In this document: one piece after another, positions 1-8,500 of the stretch
How positions within the stretch are numbered: the first letter of the stretch is position 1
How the letters are laid out: each line of letters opens with the position of its first letter
Assembly (NCBI GenBank): GCA_903873045.1
Contig: CAIQND010000194.1
Coordinates: forward strand, 1 to 9,192
Length of the DNA stretch: 9,192 nt
Reading direction: 5' to 3'
Origin: an uncultured Methylococcaceae bacterium
GTDB taxonomy: Bacteria > Pseudomonadota > Gammaproteobacteria > Methylococcales > Methylomonadaceae
The notes under the pieces: generated by a model
Seen by the model: only the letters and a program-made list of their open reading frames with translations
Databases searched by the model: none
What the model was told of the DNA's origin: nothing
Position numbers and translations under genes: made by a program

Positions 1-1200
1 AATTTTAATCTGGCTAGCTTTCCAGGCAGGAATAATACTGGATAACACTGAAACTATTATTGTTGATAAAAAAGCATACAATAATACCGATGGCACAATA
101 AGTATTAGTGAAATGTAACCGCGTGACATTCCTGGTGGTGGCGGTATATCGATACCACCTAAAATATTAATCACCATCGCAATAATCACACCAAATATAA
201 TACCTAATAATCCACCTAAAACACCTAATAAAAAACCCTCGGTGATAAATAACTGCATAATTTGCCAGCGCGGTGCACCAATAGCGCGTAAGGTCCCGAT
301 TTCACGGGTACGTTCAAAAACCGCCATAGTCATGGTATTAATGATGCTAAATAACACAATAATAGCAATAATGACTTGAATTACATTAAATAAACCACGA
401 TACATAACGAGCACTTTTTGATAATAAAACGCCATTTCTTCCCAGTTACGGTATTCTAGTTTAAGCCCAGTTTTTGCTAATACATCGGGTAGTTTAGCAA
501 GTACAGCATCAAGCATTTCGGTATCTTTCAGTAACACAATAATTTTTTCAACTGATTTTGTATCTAAGGTTTTTTGAACCATATTTAAAGGTAATTTCAC
601 AAACACGCTGTCATAGTCCTGCGAACCCGATTGAGCAATACCAACCAATTTAAAATCAATGGCATTAATAGCACCATCCAAAGTATTGGTCATAATCATC
701 AAATAATCACCTACTTTAGCATTTAAGGCTTTGGCTAATTCCACGCCAATAACCCCACCATTTGGGGTATCCTGATCTAATTGTTGACCGTCTATCAGTG
801 TTTCAAAAGCAGAAAACTCTTCTTCTTGCTCTGGAACAATCCCCGTTACTTTAGCACTTAGGGTTTTATTCCCCGTACTGATTAAACCAGAAAGCGATAA
901 TCGACTGGTAACTGCTAATATTTCTGGCAATTGTTTTAAGGCGGATTCAACTTTTTCAGGTTCTTTAATTAAATATTTAGCAGGATTAGCAACACCATGT
1001 TCGTTATAGCCTTGTGCATAAATTTGGATATGCCCTAATTGGGTGTGAATGGTTGACTCACGTAGAGCCTGAAAAGTAAATTCAATGAAGCCACCAAAGA
1101 TAATAATGCTACAAACCCCTGAAATAATGGCTGATAAAGTAATAAAAGTACGGCGTTTATTACGAAGAATATTACGAAAAGCGAGACTTAACGTTTTCAT
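1..1200 (-). CDS. FtsX/LolC/MacB-family ABC transporter permease (3' end cut by window)
   Basis: Inner-membrane permease that would pair with the ATPase encoded just upstream to move a lipid, lipoprotein or amphiphile from the inner membrane outward. The frame is open for 400 codons from the ATG at 1200 to the window edge. Residues 1-20 form a basic cytosolic start (MKTLSLAFRNILRNKRRTF), followed by a membrane segment at about 20-43, a large periplasmic region at about 44-265 (the MacB/LolC-type periplasmic domain), then three membrane segments at about 268-292, 318-347 and 363-390. The coupling-helix signature FERTREIGTLRAIGAPR (295-311) is typical of the FtsX family. The visible end, IPAWKASQIKI, matches the part of the family close to the C-terminus, so only a short tail is missing. 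The ATG overlaps the ATPase stop codon by 4 bases (ATGA). The one-plus-three membrane topology excludes a MacB-type fused ATPase. Family is confident; substrate is unknown. Confidence 0.93.
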   Translation of the reverse strand, partial: MKTLSLAFRNILRNKRRTFITLSAIISGVCSIIIFGGFIEFTFQALRESTIHTQLGHIQIYAQGYNEHGVANPAKYLIKEPEKVESALKQLPEILAVTSRLSLSGLISTGNKTLSAKVTGIVPEQEEEFSAFETLIDGQQLDQDTPNGGVIGVELAKALNAKVGDYLMIMTNTLDGAINAIDFKLVGIAQSGSQDYDSVFVKLPLNMVQKTLDTKSVEKIIVLLKDTEMLDAVLAKLPDVLAKTGLKLEYRNWEEMAFYYQKVLVMYRGLFNVIQVIIAIIVLFSIINTMTMAVFERTREIGTLRAIGAPRWQIMQLFITEGFLLGVLGGLLGIIFGVIIAMVINILGGIDIPPPPGMSRGYISLILIVPSVLLYAFLSTIIVSVLSSIIPAWKASQIKI

Positions 1201-1862
1201 GAGAGTAATACCCCGTCTTTTAGGACATAGGTTTTACTGGCATATTGGCTGATTTTTGGATCATGGGTGGAAAACACAAAGCTGGTACCGTGTTCTACAT
1301 TTATTTTTTTCATTAAATCCAAAATTTCTGTGCCTGTCACTGAATCTAAATTGGCGGTTGGCTCATCAGCTAATACGAATTTAGGGCGGGTCACTAAAGC
1401 TCTGGCTATGGCTACGCGTTGGCGTTGCCCGCCAGAAAGATTGTCAGGGCGATGCTGAGCATGTTCTTCTAAGCCCACTTCATTTAGCAAAGCCGCCACA
1501 CGCAGCTTACGCTCTTTGCGGGAAACGCCTGACAGCAATAAGGGATATTCAACATTCTCAAAAGCCGTGAGTACTGGAATTAGATTGAATGATTGAAAGA
1601 TAAAACCTAAAAATTTATTACGTAATGCTGATTGCTTTGCATCTGAAAGCATATCAGTACGTTTATCAAGTATTTTTACCAGTCCTGATGTAGGTATATC
1701 CAGACAACCGATTAAATGCAGTAAGGTTGATTTACCGCTACCAGACGGTCCAATAATAGCGATAAATTCATGATCGCCAAAATGTAAACTCACACCATTT
1801 AAAGCAACCACCTGTCGCTTTCCTAAATAATAATGTTTAACTACATTTTCAACTTCAATCAT
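1197..1862 (-). CDS. LolD/MacB-type ABC transporter ATP-binding protein
   Basis: Cytoplasmic ATPase that powers the adjacent permease. All nucleotide-binding elements are present: Walker A GPSGSGKST (38-46), Q-loop Gln90 in FIFQSFNL, ABC signature LSGGQ (142-146), Walker B FVLADEP (162-168) with catalytic Glu167, D-loop NLDS (171-174) and switch His200. The length (221 residues) and the run RQRVAIARAL are standard for the LolD/MacB/DevA/FtsE group, which acts on FtsX-type permeases and moves lipoproteins, lipids or peptides without conventional import. The ATG at 1862 is supported by the Shine-Dalgarno-like AAGGAAG about 6 bases upstream, inside the end of the preceding gene, which it overlaps by 8 bases. 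The stop overlaps the permease start. LolD is the best-known relative, but the polyketide synthase context argues for a dedicated exporter rather than the housekeeping Lol system, so no symbol is given. Confidence 0.96.
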   Translation of the reverse strand: MIEVENVVKHYYLGKRQVVALNGVSLHFGDHEFIAIIGPSGSGKSTLLHLIGCLDIPTSGLVKILDKRTDMLSDAKQSALRNKFLGFIFQSFNLIPVLTAFENVEYPLLLSGVSRKERKLRVAALLNEVGLEEHAQHRPDNLSGGQRQRVAIARALVTRPKFVLADEPTANLDSVTGTEILDLMKKINVEHGTSFVFSTHDPKISQYASKTYVLKDGVLLS

Positions 1863-2529
1863 TAAGAGCTTCCTTTGCCTGTTTTGCCCATTCGCTACTG
1901 GGGGCGGTTTCTATCGCTTGTTTGAAATAGGTTTTTGCTTCCTCATTTTTATCTTCCTTGACTAATACTTGCCCCATTTTAAAATAAACTTCTGCTCGGT
2001 TTTCTATGGGGGCTTCTACATGCTTATATAAATTCAATAAATACTCTAAATCTGGTTTTACTTTACCACCGCGTCCTAAAAACCCTGGCAAAGCCATAGA
2101 GTTGTTTATTCTGACAAGTCTAATAACATAATTATCTTCAGCTTTGCTAACGGCTTGGTCTAATTGAGCAATACCTTTATTTACATCACTTATTTTACTA
2201 ATAGGATTCCAGGAATCCCTTCCCACCATGGTTTGTGCGCTACCTAAATAAGCTAAAACTTCATAATCCTTAGGTAATATTTTCGCTAATGGCTTTAAAA
2301 TATCATAAGCTTTTTGCGCAGCCCCAGATTGTTCTAAAACCGCAAGATTATGCCAGGCAATGCCCAAACGTTTTTGTTCATCAGGAGTGTTTTTGGCATT
2401 TTGTTCTTGGCTGATTAATTGTTCCAATGCGGTTACCTCACGTAAGCCATAAAGCTGAGTTAATGGTATTTCTGCCCAGGAAATTCTGGCAAGACCAAGT
2501 AACAAAAAAATAATGATCACTCTATTCAT
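1855..2529 (-). CDS. Secreted TPR-repeat protein, probably periplasmic
   Basis: A 224-residue protein with a clear N-terminal export signal: MNR, a hydrophobic stretch VIIIFLLLGL, and a likely signal peptidase I site after Ala19 (ISWA-EI). There is no lipobox cysteine, so it should be a soluble periplasmic protein rather than a lipoprotein. The mature part is helical. TPR-like repeats can be read at about 53-86 (AWHNLAVLEQSGAAQKAYDI), 87-130 (degenerate) and most clearly 178-211 (EVYFKMGQVLVKEDKNEEA). TPR domains bind partner proteins; I infer a scaffold or adaptor for the exporter or for an outer-membrane component. No catalytic motif is visible. The ATG at 2529 shares an ATGA overlap with the synthase stop, and the 3' end overlaps the ATPase start by 8 bases. 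It lies between the synthase and the transporter genes, which ties it to the same pathway. Function beyond TPR is not recognised. Confidence 0.88.
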   Translation of the reverse strand: MNRVIIIFLLLGLARISWAEIPLTQLYGLREVTALEQLISQEQNAKNTPDEQKRLGIAWHNLAVLEQSGAAQKAYDILKPLAKILPKDYEVLAYLGSAQTMVGRDSWNPISKISDVNKGIAQLDQAVSKAEDNYVIRLVRINNSMALPGFLGRGGKVKPDLEYLLNLYKHVEAPIENRAEVYFKMGQVLVKEDKNEEAKTYFKQAIETAPSSEWAKQAKEALND

Positions 2530-5500
2530 ATAATTTCATCTTTTAATTGCGTTTCTAAATGCACAAGTAAGGTATCCGCCAATTGTTCTATGCTGTTGTC
2601 CTGCATAATTTTTAACACGGATAAACTCACGCCCGTTCCTCTTTCAATTAATCCTTGTATTTCTACTGCCATTAAAGAATCCAAGCCCAAATTATTTAAC
2701 GGTACATCAGTATCTAAACTATTGGTAGGTAAACGCATGATATTGGCAATCCAATCAACCAATAACCCAATAATATAAGACTGTTGTTCCTGATTATTAT
2801 TTTTAGCTTTTAATTCTTTATAAAAGCTTTGTAATGGGCTTTCAATAGCTAACCATTCTGTATCTAGCAAGTGTTGGTAACGCAGGGCAATAATTTTATT
2901 TGAATTACTATATAGAAAAACTTGCCAGTCTATATGCATCAAACCGAGCTGTGCATCGGGAGCATTGAGTGCAATGGAGAGCATTTGCATCGCTTCATCG
3001 GCAGTGAAACTATCAATTCCAATCTGTTTTAAACGCTCATCCATGCCTTGTTTTGCTGCCATACCCACTTCTGCCAACACCCCCCAATTGATACTTAATG
3101 CCTTGAGACCTTTTGCTTGTCGATAATGTGCAAGTTGATCAAGGTAGTTATTAGCTGCGACATAATTACTTTGCCCTGGCTTTCCGAGTATTGATGAAAT
3201 AGAAGAAAACAACACAAAATACTCTAAATTTAAGGTTTCTGTGTGACGATGCAAATGCCAGGCTCCCAGTGCTTTAGGACGCATAACTTCCGCCAGGCGT
3301 TCAGCAGTTAAATCAACTAACATCACATCATCCAATACCGCAGCGGTATGAAAAACACCTACCAACGATGGAAATTCCTGTTGAATTTTGGCAATTAAAT
3401 CGGCAACTTGATTACCATCGGATATATCAACTTTAACTTCCATGACCTGAACGCCAGAATCATCTAGTAATGCCAGTGTTTCTTTAGCTTCGGTACTTGC
3501 CGCCCCGCTTCGTCCAACCAAAACCAGATGCTTAACACCATTTTTTGCCAACCACAGAGCCAACTTTAAACCAAAGCCACCAAAAGCTCCGGTAATTAAA
3601 TAACTGCCTGCTTTTAAATTTAGACCGTTATTTTTTCTAGCCTTCGCAGTAATAGAGTGACTTGCACCGATATTTAGAGCAATTTTTTGTTGCTTACATA
3701 ACGCTAAAGCCTGTTCAAACTGATTAGCGGATAAAACCTCTATTGTTAAAGGTTGCAATAAAGATTTATTAAAAGCCGTCAACACTTCTTGTAATAATTG
3801 CCGATAAATAATGGGGTGTTGTTGCGCGAGCAGGGGCATATCCAAAGTAATGAGTTGAAAATTTTTATACTGTTGCAACTGGTTACCCACATTCATTATC
3901 ACCTTGGCAAAAGGTTTAGCCAGAATTAAAGTTTTGCCTGCTACTTCAGCACTTAAATGATTGATGATGACATCAAAGCCTAGCGGATGAGTTTGCGCAA
4001 TGTGCTGAATAAAATGCTCTTCTTCTACTGAAAAACACTGTGTGATCCCTAGTGCTTTTAGAGCCAAGTGTTTTTGTGTGCTTTGGTAAGTGGCAACAAC
4101 CTTTTTTGTTTTAATAAGCGCAACCTGTACCGCCGCTAAATCGCTGTTGTCTTCACTGGCATGGATTAATACGGCATCATCACTTTGTAACTGTGCAATA
4201 TGTTCAAGAGCATACCAAGCGCGAGCAAAATCTAACAAAGAAGCGGCATAAAACACCTGTTCAGGTATCGAAGGCTGGGGGTTTTTAGTTAATGCGCGGG
4301 CAATGCCATTAAATAAGGATGTTTTTTCGGTCTTCAAAATACAAACATCACCTAGTACTACTTTACGGTAACTGCTTAAAGTCGTTATCGGTAGTAACGC
4401 GATAACAGATTGGTTTGCTTTATATTCTTTATGATTACTACGACTGATTTGTCCATAAACTGGTATTAATGTTTCCTGACCGACATTAAAATCTGGCGAC
4501 AACACGGCATAATCAATATGCAATTCCAGTTCATTTTGTGCTAAGAGAAGGCGGTCTGTTTGCTGCCAAAAAAATTGTTTTTGGTCTTGTTGCAAAGAAA
4601 AGGCATCGTTTCCTGTTAACGGGAGGTTTTCCTGTTTATATGGGTTCTGCCAATGTTGTAGGCGATAGGCAAAGCGTTGTCCTTGATAAAAAACGATTTC
4701 CCGCTCTTCATCATTGATCAACAATTCTTCTGCCAATAGCTCTAAGGTTTGTGCATTTTTGCAATTATCTATATCAATGGTTCTACAGTTAATAGTATAT
4801 TCACTGGTAATAACACGGGTTAAACCGACAACTGTTGCTTGGGCTGCATTGATAACAGGTGCTTTTGCGAGGCTTTGTGCGCCAGAGCTTAAAACGAATA
4901 ACCGCACCAGGTCTTTATTCGCTACGGCAGACATATAGGTTTTAGCACAATAGAGCAAAGTTGTCGCCATTAACGTACCATCGACATCCAACCCTGCATC
5001 CAGGTCTAAACTCCAGGCAAACAACATATTTTGCAATTCGTAAGACTTTACCTCAGTCATTAAACATATCATGTCATCTTGATGTTGAGGGCGTATGCTA
5101 AAGCTGTTGCTGTCCAGTTGCCTGAATTCATCGCCCACATACACTTTCACAATACGCTGTTCACCCGTTTGTTGTAGTTTAACAAGCGAGGCTTCAGCGA
5201 CACCTTTGCTGTCCATAAATAGCAACCAGCCTGTATTTAGTGCCGGTTTTTCTTCTAATGCCTTAGGCTCCCAGACAATCTGATAAAACCAGTTATCAAT
5301 ACTACGTTGCTGCATGTTGCTCGCTAATGCTTGGCAACGTAAATCTTTAATCACTACTAATAACTCGCCATTATCGTCACACAGACAAATATCAGCGGTA
5401 ATAGTGTTTGCGTTACGTTGTTTAATTTGACTGTACGCCCATAAATTTTCGCACGGAGATTGATAAAAATCCATGTGTCCCAGGGCGACAGGAATAAAAC

Positions 5501-8500
5501 TGCGCTCATCCTCAGCATCGACAATACCGATTAAAGACTGGAATGCGGCATCCAGTACAGTAGGATGCAAAGCGTAAGAGGTCACAGGAATTTGTGCCTG
5601 AATCTTGACTAAAATTTGATCTTCGCCACGAAAAACCTGTTGTATCGGTCTAAACGCTTTGCCGTAGTGCAAATTACGTTTTGCTAAACGCGCATAAAGT
5701 ACTTCAACCGCTATAGGTTTTTGACATTGTGAACGTAAGGTATCGAGAGATAGGGCTTTTTGTGGCGTTGGCGGCAGCGTTGATAAATACCCTAGGGCAT
5801 GTAAGAGCCAATGCTTGCTGTTGTGGGCGCAGCTATAAATTTTGAACTGTCGGGTATCGCTATCGTACTCACTGCGGAGCACTGGTTCATCCAGCTCGTC
5901 AATCACTAAAGCACGTTGAAAAGCAATATTTTCTATAACACAACCGTGCGCACTATGAACAAGTCTTTGTAGTTGTAAAGCACACTCAATATAAGCCGCA
6001 CCAGGCAATATCACTAAACCCTGCACCTCATGCTCTGGTAACCACGGTAAATATTGACTGTTTAAGGGTTGTTGCCACGTAGGTAACGGGGTATTTTGAC
6101 GATGACCGAGTAATGGGTGGTCATTATCGTCCCCTAGACGGTCAAATAATGAGGCTTCACTTTCTAGCCAATAGCGTTCCCGTTGCCACGGATATAAAGG
6201 CAAACGCACAAATTGTCCGCCTTCAGGATAGAATTTTTGCCAATTGGGCACTAAGCCTAAACAAAACAGCTCCGCCAATGCCTGGTAAAAAGTTAATGAT
6301 TCAGGTTGGGCGCGTTTTAAACTGGTCACCACTTGCCCCCGTACTTTAGCGTGATTAAGCATTTCCTTAATTGAAGCACCCAAGACGGGATGTGGACCAA
6401 TTTCTAAAAATAATTTATGACCCTCTTCTGCTAATGCCACAATAACATCGGCAAACAGGACGGGTTGGCGCATATTTTGATACCAGTATTCACCGTCATA
6501 CAACACGCTATCAACACGCTTACCCGTTACGGTTGAGTAAAGCGGAATCGTTGGCAAAACTGGTTTAATCTCTTTTAAGCTGTCCAAGAGTTCATCGCGT
6601 ATTTCCGCCATAATCGGGCTGTGATAAGCCAGCTCTACCCGTAAGAAACGGTTAAAAATCTCTTTACTTTCAAGTTCTGCGGCAATATTTTCTAAAATAT
6701 CACTATCACCAGATAAGGTGACGGAAGATGGGCTGTTAATGGCAGCAAAAGAAACTTTATCTTCATCGTACTGGGTCAATAATTCTTGGGCATCGTGACA
6801 GGATAAGCCTGCTGCCAGCATTTTTCCGCGTCCTGATAGCTTTTTTTGTAAGCGGCTGCGATGGAAACTAACAGCAAGCGCATCTTCTAAACACAGTACC
6901 CCTGATGTATAGGCGGCACTGACATCACCAACGCTATGCCCGACAATTGCAGCAGGTTCAAAGCCCTTGGAACGCCACAATTCAAATAAACCGACTTGCA
7001 GGACAAAATTTGCGGGTTGGGCAATTTGCGTTTCGGAGATTTTCGATTCTTCTTCGGTTTTTTGCATTTCTTCAAGAATCGACCAGCCGGCAATGGATTG
7101 AAAAATTTCATCACAACGTTCTACAGTCGCCTTAAAAACAGGTTCTTGTTGGAACAGTTCTTGTCCCATAGCCCACCATTGTGGTCCCATACCGGTCATG
7201 ACAAAAACCGCTTGGCTTAAATCGGTTGAGGATTTTGCTGATAACAAATGTTGCCCTTGACCATCAGCAAAAACTGTGAGTTGTTGCTGTAATGCGTCAC
7301 GGCTCTCGGCAATTAAACCGAGGCGATAGCGATGATGTTCACGGCGAGTGGCAGCAGAATAGCAAATGTCGCCTAAATCGTGATTATCTTCAGCTATAAA
7401 ATGAGCATAACGCCCCGCTAATGCTTGCAGGGCTTTTTCGCTTCGTGCCGATAACGGTAAAAAATAAAAATTTTGAGTGGTTTTTTGGGGTTTAATCGTT
7501 GTAGGTAAAAACTGGTGTAATAAAGCATGGGCATTCGTGCCGCCATAGCCAAAAGAATTCACTCCAGCATAGACACCCTCTTCATGTTCGGGCAAAACTT
7601 CAACACAACGTGGTAAGCGCAAACCTAGCTCTTCAAAAGGAATGCCAGGATTAGGTGTTTGTAAGTTGGCAACTGGGGGGATTTGTTTATTGTTCAGGCA
7701 TAAAGCAGCTTTAATCAGTCCCGCTATGCCCGCTGCCGCTTCCAGGTGACCAATATTGGCTTTTAACGAACCTACCCAGCAAGGATTTTCCGTAGGTTTT
7801 TGTAAAGCTTCACCTAGAGCCTGGCATTCATAAGGATCGCCGATATTTGTTCCTGTACCGTGCGCTTCTATGTAAACAAGCTTATCAGTGCTCACATTAG
7901 CTTGTTTCAGCACCGTGGTAATTAATGCCGCTTGCGCTTTTGGATTGGGAACGGTAATTCCATCGGTACGCCCATCCTGATTAATACCCGTGGCGACAAC
8001 AGTGGCATAGATCAAATCTCCGTCCGCTTGTGCTTGCGCCAAAGGCTTTAAAATCACAACTCCAGCACCTTCACCGCGCCCATAACCATCACCCCGCGCA
8101 TCGAAACTTTTGCTACGTCCATCAGCGGCTAAAAACTGCCCTTTAGCCATAGTCATTGGGGTCTCTTGTTTATACATCACATTGACACCACCGACTAAAG
8201 CCAGATTACATTCACCACGCCATAAAGCCTGACTTGCCTGATGAATAGCAACCAAAGAGGAAGAACAGGCAGTATCCATAGTAAAGCAAGGTCCGCGTAA
8301 ATCAAGCATATAAGCCAATCGTGCGGATAATAAAGTTTGACTAAAACTAACCGCACTGTGAGTGTTAATTAAGTGGCGATTGAATGCGTTGGTTTGTGAT
8401 GTGAGGTGATCCATCATAAAACCGCCCATGAACACACCCGTATTAGAACCCGCTAACTGGCTTGCTATTAAGCCCGCATCTTCTAAAGCTTCCCAAGCTA

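Noticed and set aside
1197..1862. Assignment as housekeeping lolD with the permease as lolC or lolE
   Set aside because: The usual lolC-lolD-lolE arrangement is not seen: there is one permease, and it is embedded behind a PKS and a TPR gene. A dedicated exporter fits better.
3666..4613. Region first considered as an uncharacterised insertion between DH and KR
   Set aside because: Landmarks such as AVLIHA, LAAVQ and GFDVIINHLS align with PKS enoyl reductase, so it is a degenerate ER rather than a new domain.
6113..6349. Plus-strand open frame of 78 codons within the synthase (and similar short frames at 4714-4938, 5095-5283, 6947-7220, 8428-8619)
   Set aside because: They lie antisense to well-supported PKS domains, have no recognisable product or ribosome binding site, and are expected by chance in a 6.3-kb gene.
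6887..7114. Minus-strand 75-codon frame overlapping the AT domain in another frame (also 8528-8773 over the KS)
   Set aside because: The synthase frame through both spans carries intact AT and KS sequence, so these are out-of-frame shadows rather than signs of a frameshift.
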